Origin: Haloarcula rara
GTDB taxonomy: Archaea > Halobacteriota > Halobacteria > Halobacteriales > Haloarculaceae
NCBI RefSeq assembly: GCF_029338235.1
Contig: NZ_CP119785.1
Span: 2,604,001 to 2,668,000 of the forward strand
Length of the DNA: 64,000 bases
Direction: 5' to 3'
Notes under the pieces: model-generated
Database searches by the model: none
Told to the model about the DNA's origin: nothing
What the model saw: only the letters and a program-made list of their open reading frames with translations
Shown: positions 26,426-33,924 of the stretch, piece after piece
Layout: every line of letters starts with the position of its first letter
How positions within the stretch are numbered: the stretch's first letter is position 1
Position numbers and translations under genes: made by a program

Positions 26426-27367
26426 CTCGTACACGAACACGCCGCCGCTCGACCGCTTTTCGACGCGACCCCGTTCTTCCAGCACGTCCAGGTGGCCAAC
26501 AGCCTCGCTCATGCCCGCGAAATACTCCGTGGCCGGGAGGTCACCGAAGAGGGCCGTCATGACGTCGACGGGTGTCGTCGCGCCCTCACCGACGATGTCG
26601 GCCACCTCGCCGCTGCGCTGGTCGTGTTCCTCGAGGACGGCGTCGATACGCGCTCGCGGCGACTCGACCGGCTCGCGGTGGCCCGTCAGAAAGCGGTCGT
26701 GGCCCTGCTCCCGGAGCCAGCGTAGCGACTCGTTGAACGCCGGGAGGACTCGTGGCCGCTGGCCGCCGGCCGTCGGCGGTGGCTGCAGGAAGGGATTAGG
26801 CGTTATGTCGACAAGCACCGTGTCGCCGACGAGGGCCTCGCGGCGACCCTCGTGGTCGTACGAGAAGATGCGCTCGCCGACGGCGTGGCCGGCGACACTG
26901 TCGACCGTGAGGGGTTCGTCGTCGACGGTGAGGGTGTCACCGGCGTCGAGTTCGCGGTCCGTGTCGACGCTCTGTGCGTAGGGCAGAAAGGCCTCGGGAA
27001 GCTGTGTGACCGCCTTTGCGGTCTCTCTGGAGATGCCACAGCGCTCGAAGAAGTCCGTGAAGTAGGACTGCTCGTATCGGAGGCGGGCACCGAAATCCCG
27101 CATGATGTCGGCCCCTTCAGAGCTGGCCAGTACCCGCGCGCCGGCGTCCCGGAACCGGTGGGCCAGCCCGAAGTGGTCGGGGTGTGGATGTGTGACGAGC
27201 ACTTGCGAGATGTCGCTGGGCGCCAGCTCGCGGGCTTCGAGAGCCTCCAGCAGCCGGGACCACGCTTCCTCGCTGTCTGGTCCCGGGTCGACGATGGTTC
27301 GGCCCGCGATGTAGGTGTTGACCGCACCCACCTGGAACGGCGTCGGAATCGACACCCGTGTGAACAT
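26417..27367 (-). CDS. MBL-fold metallo-hydrolase
   Basis: This 316-residue protein has the metallo-beta-lactamase metal motif THPHPDHFG (about residue 59-67), further ligands in VAGHAVGERIFSYDHEG and LVGDTVL, and the late histidine in FLTGHREPV. A C-terminal winged-helix-like segment (about 255-316) is typical of the glyoxalase II/LACTB2-like group. The substrate is unknown; thioesters and RNA are both possible for this fold. Confidence 0.87.
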   Translation of the reverse strand: MFTRVSIPTPFQVGAVNTYIAGRTIVDPGPDSEEAWSRLLEALEARELAPSDISQVLVTHPHPDHFGLAHRFRDAGARVLASSEGADIMRDFGARLRYEQSYFTDFFERCGISRETAKAVTQLPEAFLPYAQSVDTDRELDAGDTLTVDDEPLTVDSVAGHAVGERIFSYDHEGRREALVGDTVLVDITPNPFLQPPPTAGGQRPRVLPAFNESLRWLREQGHDRFLTGHREPVESPRARIDAVLEEHDQRSGEVADIVGEGATTPVDVMTALFGDLPATEYFAGMSEAVGHLDVLEERGRVEKRSSGGVFVYELQ

Positions 27368-27430
27368 ATCCCGACCTAACGCTGTACCGGTGAAAACAGT
27401 TCGTACACCGGCGACGGTAGCGTGACCAGT

Positions 27431-27574
27431 TTACAGGCCGATGAAGTCGTCCAGCTCGACGTCGTCGAGGCGGCCGTCACAGACGGCACACGAATCGATG
27501 TGCTCCGGTGCTTGCCCCCCTTCCATGTGCAAGTTGCCACACTCTGTACAGACCTCGAATTTTGCTTGTAGCAT
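27431..27574 (-). CDS. Small double-CxxC zinc-finger protein (47 residues)
   Basis: The frame starts MLQAKFEVCTECGNLHMEGG and carries two zinc knuckles, CTEC and CAVC, separated by about 22 residues, followed by an acidic tail DDVELDDFIGL. Haloarchaea encode many such micro-proteins; some take part in stress or motility control. It is divergent from the gene at 27684. Confidence 0.7.
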   Translation of the reverse strand: MLQAKFEVCTECGNLHMEGGQAPEHIDSCAVCDGRLDDVELDDFIGL

Positions 27575-27683
27575 ACGGGAGAGTGATTTCGCTGTATCTC
27601 ATTTGTGCCTGCGTCCAATCAAATGCTATCTGGTAACAAAGGTCGCCACAAAGGCTATATCTGTTCTCCGCGAAAGGACAGAT

Positions 27684-27953
27684 ATGAATAGACACTTCGA
27701 AGACGCTCGGTACTACCTCAAGCGCGCTGGCGAGACCGCAGGCAAAGGCGTCAAAGCGGAGCTCGAACCGGTCGAGGCGCGGTTCCGGGAACTCACTGGG
27801 ACCGAGGAAGAACCCGAACCGAGCCGACTGGAGGCCGTGAAAGCCGACCTGAAGACGCTCCAGGAGCGCGCCGAGGGTGAGGCCGAGACCGCTATCGGAC
27901 AGGCCCGCGAGCGAATCGGGAACTACCGCGGGAAACAGGCGCCGGAAGCGTAA
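27684..27953 (+). CDS. Haloarchaeal conserved small coiled-coil protein
   Basis: The ATG at 27684 gives 89 residues starting MNRHFEDARYYLKRAGETAG. The whole protein looks helical and charged (ELEPVEARFRELTGTEEEPEP, then a second helix ending in RERIGNYRGKQ), with no metal or catalytic motif. A longer in-frame reading upstream is less likely because it runs through the promoter of the zinc-finger gene. No function is recognised. Confidence 0.7.
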   Translation: MNRHFEDARYYLKRAGETAGKGVKAELEPVEARFRELTGTEEEPEPSRLEAVKADLKTLQERAEGEAETAIGQARERIGNYRGKQAPEA

Positions 27954-27999
27954 TCGGAACGCAATTCTTAAAGTAGCCCCTCGTATAGCTACGGGTGCC

Positions 28000-28074
28000 G
28001 GGTTGGTGGTCTAGTCCGGTTATGACATCGCCTTCACACGGCGAGGGTCGGCGGTTCGAATCCGCCCCAACCCA
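28000..28074 (+). tRNA. tRNA-Val (anticodon CAC)
   Basis: The 75-base cloverleaf has acceptor GGGTTGG pairing with CCAACCC and discriminator A. The anticodon arm is CGCC-TTCACAC-GGCG with CAC. The T arm GGCGG-TTCGAAT-CCGCC is intact. No CCA is encoded. Its 3' end is the attachment site of an integrated element: bases 28055-28079 recur at 35048-35072. Confidence 0.96.
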
Positions 28075-28079
28075 TTTCT
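28055..28079 (+). repeat. attL: 25-bp direct repeat in the tRNA-Val 3' end
   Basis: This sequence, covering the T loop to just past the tRNA end, is repeated exactly at 35048-35072. It is repeated for 22 bases at 35183-35204. Integration therefore left the tRNA gene intact on the left. Confidence 0.9.
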
Positions 28080-28551
28080 TCCATTCCTCTTTCCAAAGGA
28101 CCAGACAGCGCGCCTGTGCTTAAGTACTGCAATGGGTATCACGACTACATTCGATGAAGCCGCTTCCTTGGGGTGTCTCCCGTGAGGTGGTTTCACTCAG
28201 GGAACAGAGTATTGAGTAATAAATCTTTGTATGAGGGGGATTTTGCGCGTGCGAGCTAATTCTTAATTGGTGAAGTATCAGTACTGCCACATTATGTCGT
28301 GAACACAGGCGGCGTGGCGCGTGTGTGGTCAACACCTGCGTCTCTCAGAACACATACACTATATACAATACACTCGACCAACAGAAATTATCTCTAAAAG
28401 TCACTATTAGTGCTTACTGAGCCGCTACCATCACTGATGAGGGTGAATATGAAAACTTGCAAATTACTCATTATCTACAAGCACTTCAACTGTTCTGTAC
28501 TTTATAATTAGAGACAGTTTAATGCTGGATTAGAGACTTGATAATCAATAG
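28075..28551. other. AT-rich non-coding left end of the element
   Basis: No coding sequence can be supported here. It holds two copies of a motif with core CACAGGCG: reverse strand at about 28108-28121 and forward at 28299-28314. The latter is followed by a diverged copy (gtcaacacctgcg) at about 28328-28340. A TATA-like tttataat at 28501-28508 should drive the HTH operon starting at 28552. Confidence 0.55.
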
Positions 28552-28863
28552 ATGACTCAGACGACTGAAGAAGCTGTGTTACTGGCCCTTGAAACAAGAA
28601 ATGACCTTTTCCAGAGTCTGCATGAAATGCTCAGCAGTGACAATTATGTGGAAGTTCTGATGGCACTTGAAGAGGGGAAGACCCAAACGGAAATTGCAAA
28701 CGAGGTAGGAACAAGTAGTGCTACTGTCTCTCGTGCGGTGGGTGAGTTGGAAGATTTTGAATTGATTGAGGAAGGAGAAAACGGCTACAAGAAGACCTTG
28801 CCCGCACTTGACCATCCCATGATTCAGCACTTCTATCAGACGGAGGTGCTGAACAGTGAGTGA
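28552..28863 (+). CDS. Winged-helix DNA-binding protein, first gene of the HTH operon
   Basis: This 103-residue protein has an N-terminal helical part (1-40), then a MarR/ArsR-type helix-turn-helix (about 44-75, KTQTEIANEVGTSSATVSRA) and a short wing (GENGYKKTLPAL). Its last codons contain the GTG start of the next gene (8-base overlap). Promoter TATA candidate lies at 28501. Family assignment beyond wHTH is not possible. Likely role: element-encoded transcription regulator. Confidence 0.75.
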   Translation: MTQTTEEAVLLALETRNDLFQSLHEMLSSDNYVEVLMALEEGKTQTEIANEVGTSSATVSRAVGELEDFELIEEGENGYKKTLPALDHPMIQHFYQTEVLNSE

Positions 28864-29347
28864 AGATACTGACGATATTTTGCGTGATATACGTCGGTGG
28901 CTCAAGATAATAGGAATACAAGAAGCTAAACCTATACTCACAGAAGCTCTCTCATCCGAAGACCCAGAGGAAGAGCGTGACCTCAGAATAACTTATCACC
29001 TTACAGATGGAGAGCATGGCACTCGTGATATTGCGGAGCTGATTTCTTACTCAAGATACTGGATTATGTCTCGTTATGAAGAATGGTCAAACATGGGCGT
29101 TATTGAGAGAAATGCGCCAAATTCCCCCTACCATCACGTTATTAGCTTAGAGGAAGTGGGAATTGAAGTGCCAGATATACCAGAGCCAGAAGATGATGAC
29201 TCGGAAGGAGAGGCTGTAGAAAGACAGGAAGACGATGACTCGGAAGAAGAGGCTGTAGAAAGACAGGAAGACGATGACTCGGGAGAAGAGGCTGTAGAAA
29301 AGCAGGAAGAAGATGTAAAAGGCGCCTCACTGACGGATTATCAATGA
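28856..29347 (+). CDS. HTH protein with acidic 13-residue tandem repeats
   Basis: The GTG start gives 163 residues. An N-terminal helical motif (RRWLKIIGIQEAKPILTEAL) is followed by a winged HTH (about 45-100, TDGEHGTRDIAELISYSRYW). Then come three near-identical 13-residue units (EDDDSEGEAVERQ and variants; 39-base DNA repeats at about 29189-29305). The repeats look like a recently expanded linker. The N-terminal helix-plus-HTH layout recurs in the next genes. It overlaps both neighbours. Confidence 0.7.
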   Translation: MSEDTDDILRDIRRWLKIIGIQEAKPILTEALSSEDPEEERDLRITYHLTDGEHGTRDIAELISYSRYWIMSRYEEWSNMGVIERNAPNSPYHHVISLEEVGIEVPDIPEPEDDDSEGEAVERQEDDDSEEEAVERQEDDDSGEEAVEKQEEDVKGASLTDYQ

Positions 29348-29580
29348 TGGATGAAGAATCAAAGGAACTTCTTGAAAGTATTGACAACCGGCTGAAATGG
29401 TTACTTCAACTTAGAGTAGAAGAAAAATTCGACGATGGAGCTACGAACAAAGAAAAAGTGAAAATGTTATACCATATGGGTTTTGCGAATGAAGAAATGG
29501 CTGAAGTGGTAGGCACTTCGGAAAGTAGTATTCGAGGAACAGTCTCAACGCTTCGCAGTGAGGGAGAGATTAATTCATGA
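29344..29580 (+). CDS. Small coiled-coil plus HTH protein (78 residues)
   Basis: The N-terminal amphipathic helix (MMDEESKELLESIDNRLKWL) is followed by a sigma-4-like or wHTH segment (about 35-78, YHMGFANEEMAEVVGTSESS, then IRGTVSTLRSEGEI). It overlaps the previous gene by four bases and the next by four. Function unknown; it resembles a minimal DNA-binding adaptor. Confidence 0.65.
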   Translation: MMDEESKELLESIDNRLKWLLQLRVEEKFDDGATNKEKVKMLYHMGFANEEMAEVVGTSESSIRGTVSTLRSEGEINS

Positions 29581-29894
29581 CCAACGAAGAGATTCTTGCC
29601 GAACTGCGAACCATTCGGACACTGCTTGCGCTTGAGAAAGAAGAAGAATTGAATGGAATACTGAATGGCCTTGACGAAGTTGAGCAAGCCCTTGTTGGAG
29701 AAATTGATGATGAATGGGGTTCACTGGCCACCGAGGAGATTGCTGAAGAGTGTGATGTAGGTGAAAGAACCGTCAGAAGGCGAGTCGGAAATTTGGAAGA
29801 GATACATCTTATTGAGCGGCAAGGAAATCGTTCTGGAACAAAGTACAGAGAAACTGGCCTGTTGAGAGCCGCAGAGTTGATTACGTCTGAGTAA
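29577..29894 (+). CDS. Small coiled-coil plus winged-helix protein (105 residues)
   Basis: Residues 1-35 form an amphipathic helix (EEILAELRTIRTLLALEKEE). The HTH is at about 52-80 (ATEEIAEECDVGERTVRRRV) and a wing follows (IERQGNRSGTKYRETG). The arrangement repeats that of the adjacent genes but the sequences are diverged, so these are probably ancient paralogues. Fourteen bases separate it from the next gene. Confidence 0.65.
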   Translation: MTNEEILAELRTIRTLLALEKEEELNGILNGLDEVEQALVGEIDDEWGSLATEEIAEECDVGERTVRRRVGNLEEIHLIERQGNRSGTKYRETGLLRAAELITSE

Positions 29895-29907
29895 TATCAT
29901 ACTTAAA

Positions 29908-30303
29908 ATGCCAAATGATAATGACCTTCTACGTGAGTTGAATCAAAAAGTGAATAATATGCAGAGAGATATCAATGATATTCAGGGAGACGTGAATATT
30001 TTGTCTACACTCAATAAAGAGCGCCACAGAGATGATTTAATCAATCTGATTGAGGGGAAATTTGGGCGCTCAACAAATAAACGACGCGTCTGGTATTACT
30101 CGAATGGTGAGCGTGACCCTGAAGACTTGTCTGAGGAGGCAGACATTCCAATTGGCAGTGTATACCAGTGCGTCTCAGATTTGAATCGTGAAGGTCTACT
30201 AATAAAGAATGAGCGGGACGGAACAGTGTTCTACGAAAAAGCTGAGATTTCATTAGATATTGGTCTTGAAGACCGTCTCGAAGACGATATTGAAGACCTG
30301 TGA
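29908..30303 (+). CDS. Coiled-coil plus winged-helix protein (131 residues)
   Basis: The N-terminal heptad-like region (LLRELNQKVNNMQRDINDIQ) can form a coiled coil. A wHTH follows at about 70-105 (DPEDLSEEADIPIGSVYQCV, then LNREGLLIKNERDGTVFYEK). The tail is acidic (EDRLEDDIEDL). The stop overlaps the GTG start of the membrane protein gene by four bases, so production of the two is coupled. Confidence 0.65.
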   Translation: MPNDNDLLRELNQKVNNMQRDINDIQGDVNILSTLNKERHRDDLINLIEGKFGRSTNKRRVWYYSNGERDPEDLSEEADIPIGSVYQCVSDLNREGLLIKNERDGTVFYEKAEISLDIGLEDRLEDDIEDL

Positions 30304-30752
30304 CTCTCTCACCAACGGTATATTTTGGGGCATGGACGACCGCTCTGCTGGTTTGGGGAACACTATCATACAAATATTACGAAAAGTGGGAAAAGCAACC
30401 TTCCAAAGTCGGTGACAAAATTCGTCGGGTAAATGCCCGAAGTGGATATAATCAGAGCGTTGGCAGGGAAGAATTAGTCAAAGGCCTTAGAATACCTTGG
30501 AAAAGGAATGAGCTGAAACGATTTGCTGAAAATAATAGTATTAGCGTCTCTGAGTACATTACAGAGATACATCAAAGAGTTGGCCATCCTGAATATCTTT
30601 TTTTCGTTTTGTTATTCCATGCTACTGGCTTTGTTTTCACAATTAGCGGAATCTCGTATTTGGCTCCGGGAGGTATCCTCTCAGCAGAAATCTACTTGCT
30701 AATGGTCTATAGTTTATTTGTCGTTAGTTTTGGACTCTACTGGCGTTTTTAA
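30300..30752 (+). CDS. Membrane protein closing the HTH operon (150 residues)
   Basis: The GTG start gives one N-terminal hydrophobic helix (about 6-23) and a basic central soluble part (about 28-95, KWEKQPSKVGDKIRRV and RIPWKRNELKRFAEN). Two further helices follow (about 99-122, 127-148). No family is recognised. Coupling to a chain of DNA-binding proteins suggests a membrane-located output or anchor of that set; this is inference only. Confidence 0.6.
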   Translation: MTLSPTVYFGAWTTALLVWGTLSYKYYEKWEKQPSKVGDKIRRVNARSGYNQSVGREELVKGLRIPWKRNELKRFAENNSISVSEYITEIHQRVGHPEYLFFVLLFHATGFVFTISGISYLAPGGILSAEIYLLMVYSLFVVSFGLYWRF

Positions 30753-30843
30753 ACTAAGCTCTCACAATCGAGTAAAATGATGAAACTCAGGAAGACTGAA
30801 AATGGGGTAAACACAGGCGACGCACCATCACAGCATGCCCGAC

Positions 30844-31470
30844 CTACACCCGGTCGAAGTGGCTGTATGTCCGTTCTGTAGTTACAATCGTTGCGTGCCT
30901 GAGACGCTTTGTAACATCATAGAGTGTATTCCCTTCCTCCCGATTGAGCATCCTATATGCAACGCTGTGACGTAGCGTATGCGGGCCTATCTCCGAAGGT
31001 TCTCCTCTTCCTCGAACAGTGTACGGTCGTACCTCAGCGGCTTCTGCGGCTTCTGAGACGACATTACGGACACTCTCTGTAGTCATTCGGTCAGATTGGC
31101 GTGATGGGAACAACGCGGGCGATTCACGCCAGCGTGTATTGAGGTACTGCCTCAAAGTCCGCACTGTATCACTGGCAAGCTCAATCTCAGTGTACTGAGG
31201 GGTGTTGTCATTTGGATAGTCTTTCTGAACTTCTGCGGGGAGCCTCAATACACCATCATCTAAATCCAGCATTTCCACATCTACAGACACTCCCTCGCCT
31301 ACTCGAAGACCTGTATCATAGAGGAGTGCTATCAGAGAGTCATTTCTTCCAGCCAAATAGTCGGCACTCTCGCGTGTGGTCGCATCTCGTATATCCTCGA
31401 CCTGCTCTGGCTTGAGCCATACCTGTGCTTTTGCACCCTGCTCAGTTTGGGAATTTGTAGATTCTGGCAT
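30844..31470 (-). CDS. Tyrosine recombinase catalytic domain protein
   Basis: This 208-residue protein consists almost only of a XerC/D-type catalytic domain. It has the first Arg in LLYDTGLRVGEG, the H-x-x-R box in GPHTLRHSVAYRML, a second histidine in RLRHATIVTTERTYSHF, and the likely nucleophile Tyr in TYSHF. The usual N-terminal core-binding (SAM-like) domain is missing, so it is either a truncated integrase or a small resolvase/invertase. A copy of the ACACAGGCG motif (30807-30822) lies just past its 3' end. Confidence 0.8.
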   Translation of the reverse strand: MPESTNSQTEQGAKAQVWLKPEQVEDIRDATTRESADYLAGRNDSLIALLYDTGLRVGEGVSVDVEMLDLDDGVLRLPAEVQKDYPNDNTPQYTEIELASDTVRTLRQYLNTRWRESPALFPSRQSDRMTTESVRNVVSEAAEAAEVRPYTVRGRGEPSEIGPHTLRHSVAYRMLNREEGNTLYDVTKRLRHATIVTTERTYSHFDRV

Positions 31471-32351
31471 TGAGTGTTTGTCTCTTTATATGCATTCCTC
31501 CCCCAATCACTTGTGAGTTTGGGTTTTCATTAATAAAATCCAAAACTCACTTCCCGGACAAATTTACTACAACAGGAAGCACACATTGTCGAAGAAAACA
31601 TCCGGGGGGTACAGGCTTTTTTTTAAACGCACCAATTCGGTTTAGGTTCTGCGCCCACTAGTCCAGACTCTGAAAATCTTCGAAATATTCCCCAGAAATA
31701 GGGTATTTTGATACTGTTAATTGTACGAGAGTTTCTGTGCCCTCATCGGACTGTATCTTAGAAACAACCTCATAGAGCTGTTCTATAATTCACTAATCTC
31801 AATCCGAGATACATTGAATGAACCTTCTACAATTACTGCCACTCTGCTCCACTCGATGTGTGAACACAGGGGGACCGACAACGCTAACAGCATAATGCTG
31901 TGGCGGTTATGGTCTGCCGCGCCTGTGTTTACTGCGGTTCACTATTAGATGCTATTTTGTGTTGCTCGGCAAGGAGTAGATTCAGTCGGCCAAGCACTTC
32001 ACCAGACACTACATGGCCGAATTAAGTATCCAGTCGTTGGCAAGTATGGTCGGAGGGCGGCGACGATTCCCTTGCGGTTTCGAGCCGCCCGACTATTTCT
32101 TAATAACTCACTTTCTGTATTTCTTCTAAACAGCCTATGAACGTCCCATTGATAGTGTTGCCACAAGGCTGGAGAACCAGTACCAGCAGTAGCCTCTCGA
32201 CTACTCCTCCCCGCGCCAATGGGGTACGTTCCGTTTCGAAGGTCCTCAAAAGGATTCTTCCATCGTTTCGATGGCCTAACGTCGCTCTGGGGTGTCGCAT
32301 TGCCTCTCCAAGCTGGCGACCCTTGGCGGATTCAGAACACTGATTTCGAAA
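31471..32351. other. Long non-coding region of the element with inverted motifs and hairpins
   Basis: No convincing gene was found in 881 bases. It holds an inverted pair of the GTRAACACAGG motif (31860-31870 forward, 31922-31932 reverse). Between them is a palindrome centred near 31894 (ACAGCAT-A-ATGCTGT flanked by AACGC and GCGGTT). Another hairpin pairs GGGCGGC at 32055 with GCCGCCC at 32084. A perfect 16-bp palindrome (CTGATTTCGAAATCAG) lies at 32340-32355. The inverted-motif cluster could be an operator or a replication origin. Confidence 0.5.
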
Positions 32352-32552
32352 TCAGCGGTCAGTCAACTGCTCTCGAAGCTCAGCCTGCTTCTGCTTGATT
32401 TCTTGTTCATGAGCGGCCTGTTCCTGCTTCTCGGTCGGCCTTGAGTCCCAATGCTTCAGTAGCTTAACAGCGCCATCCTGAAGCGAACCATCGCCTATCG
32501 ATTCGATACGGTCTTGAACATCAGTACTCAGCACGCAAAGAAAATCACTCAT
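32352..32552 (-). CDS. Small protein, second gene of a possible toxin-antitoxin-like pair
   Basis: This 66-residue protein starts MSDFLCVLSTDVQDRIESIG. It ends in a Gln/Glu/Lys-rich helical tail (KQEQAAHEQEIKQKQAELRE). No toxin motif (PIN, RelE, HEPN) is visible. Its ATG overlaps the end of the preceding gene by eight bases, and its stop lies in a 16-bp palindrome. Confidence 0.45.
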   Translation of the reverse strand: MSDFLCVLSTDVQDRIESIGDGSLQDGAVKLLKHWDSRPTEKQEQAAHEQEIKQKQAELREQLTDR

Positions 32553-32697
32553 CCTTGTTTAGCACCTGTTCGCAGAATTGTTCAATTGCATCACTATATC
32601 GGATATGTGTCGTTCCAAATTCAGCCATACAAGCTCGGTTCAGTTCTTTGTGTGCTTGGTCTGAGAGCATCACAGATTTAGTCAATTTTTCAGTCAT
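32545..32697 (-). CDS. VapB/ribbon-helix-helix-like small protein
   Basis: The ATG ending at 32697 gives 50 residues, MTEKLTKSVMLSDQAHKELN onward, with GTTHIRYSDAIEQFCEQVL. The pattern of a strand, helix and R-Y-S-D-A-I segment is like haloarchaeal VapB/RHH antitoxins. A longer start at 32733 is possible but would cover the likely TATA (ttcttataat). No PIN toxin gene is adjacent. It is divergent from the HEPN-motif gene. Confidence 0.5.
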   Translation of the reverse strand: MTEKLTKSVMLSDQAHKELNRACMAEFGTTHIRYSDAIEQFCEQVLNKDE

Positions 32698-32850
32698 ATT
32701 ATAAGAAGATGTGAATAGCTTCACTCTCTTCACTATACTTGTAATAAGAGTTCACTTATAAAGGGGCAAAGGTTATAACCGAAATTCCTCAGCTATGATT
32801 TCTTCATAAGGTAACAAAGACTTTTTTGATGGGGATTGTACGGTAATTCC

Positions 32851-33843
32851 ATGACTGAGCGTGTCTATCCGTTCCTAAACTTGACTCTACCTGAAAATGA
32901 TGTATATACGAATGATGAATATGGTATTAGAATTGAGCCCATTGAGGGCGCTAACGAGTTTGAAGAAAATCGTCGGGAACTTGATTCAGAATACAGGAGT
33001 GGATACTGGCACACGGCTAATGTGTACATAGACCAACCGAAGGATGAAGCGGACAAAATCGCCAATGCTCTTTCAATGATTCTTTCGTTCACTCTATCAA
33101 GGGATGTAACGTTCAATGGCAGGTTCCCAGAGAATACAGAAGATGCACCCTTCCTTCGAATGTCTACAGCTACGTTTGATATTGATAATACCAACAATCC
33201 GTTAGTCAAAGGTCTGATAACAGGTAAACCAAATCCCGGTGTGAAACTTGGTCCGTTTCTTGATGTGGTGCTTGATGAAGTATTACCCCTATCTGAAGCC
33301 GAGCGTAAGGATAAATTAAGTCCAATATCGCAATTCTTGGAAGCCAAGGCCTCTGTCTTTGCTTCTACTGAATTTTTACTGATGTGGGTAGCTGTTGAGT
33401 CATGTGCGAATGAGAATTATGAATCGTACAAAGAATCTGTTGGTGACCTATTTAATGAAGAAGAGAGGCAACGCATCCAAGATATTGTTATAGAAACAGC
33501 TGAACAAGAATTTGATGAAAAGAAGGTTGATTTCTTAGAAAGGCGATTTAGACAAAACTATCTTTATGAGTATGGGATTGACCTAAAAATCAAGATTTTC
33601 CTTGAATATCTGGATATCGGGTTTGATATGGATGAGATTGAAGAGATAGTCAAAGAGTCGAAAAAGATACGGAATCTTGTTGTTCACGAAGCTGATTCTG
33701 GGAAGCTAATTAATGAAGAATTGAACCGATTAGGCGAATTACGGAAGATACTGATTTATATCATCCTTAGGCGTATTGGGGTGGATAAAAAAATGCAAGA
33801 AAGGCTCGTCACTCCAATGTTTCCCGGTCCTGAAATTTCGTAG
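32851..33843 (+). CDS. HEPN-motif protein of the integrated element
   Basis: The ATG at 32851 gives 330 residues. The N-terminal half (1-160) is soluble and of unknown fold. The C-terminal half is helical and contains SKKIRNLVVHEADSG with Arg274-Asn-x3-His279, the R-x4-H signature of HEPN ribonucleases, in the setting seen in ApeA-like HEPN proteins. HEPN nucleases act in toxin-antitoxin, CRISPR-associated and abortive-infection defence. It is a single gene with its own promoter region (AT-rich 32734-32850, cttataaag at about 32754). Base composition is very unlike the host genes. RNase function is an inference from the motif and location. Confidence 0.65.
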   Translation: MTERVYPFLNLTLPENDVYTNDEYGIRIEPIEGANEFEENRRELDSEYRSGYWHTANVYIDQPKDEADKIANALSMILSFTLSRDVTFNGRFPENTEDAPFLRMSTATFDIDNTNNPLVKGLITGKPNPGVKLGPFLDVVLDEVLPLSEAERKDKLSPISQFLEAKASVFASTEFLLMWVAVESCANENYESYKESVGDLFNEEERQRIQDIVIETAEQEFDEKKVDFLERRFRQNYLYEYGIDLKIKIFLEYLDIGFDMDEIEEIVKESKKIRNLVVHEADSGKLINEELNRLGELRKILIYIILRRIGVDKKMQERLVTPMFPGPEIS

Positions 33844-33924
33844 TCCAATTCTCTGGTCTCTTGTAAAATCCCTTAATTAACCATCCAGAACGTCGAAAAT
33901 CGACGTTTAGAATAAACCTCCAAC

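Noticed and set aside
31705..31725. Third copy of the 84-base palindromic element
   Set aside because: Only the left-arm-like string tgatactgttaattgtac is present; there is no matching right arm.
32137..32343. 68-residue gene in the element's long gap
   Set aside because: Composition is unlike element genes, no motif or promoter is visible, and the region is better seen as non-coding.
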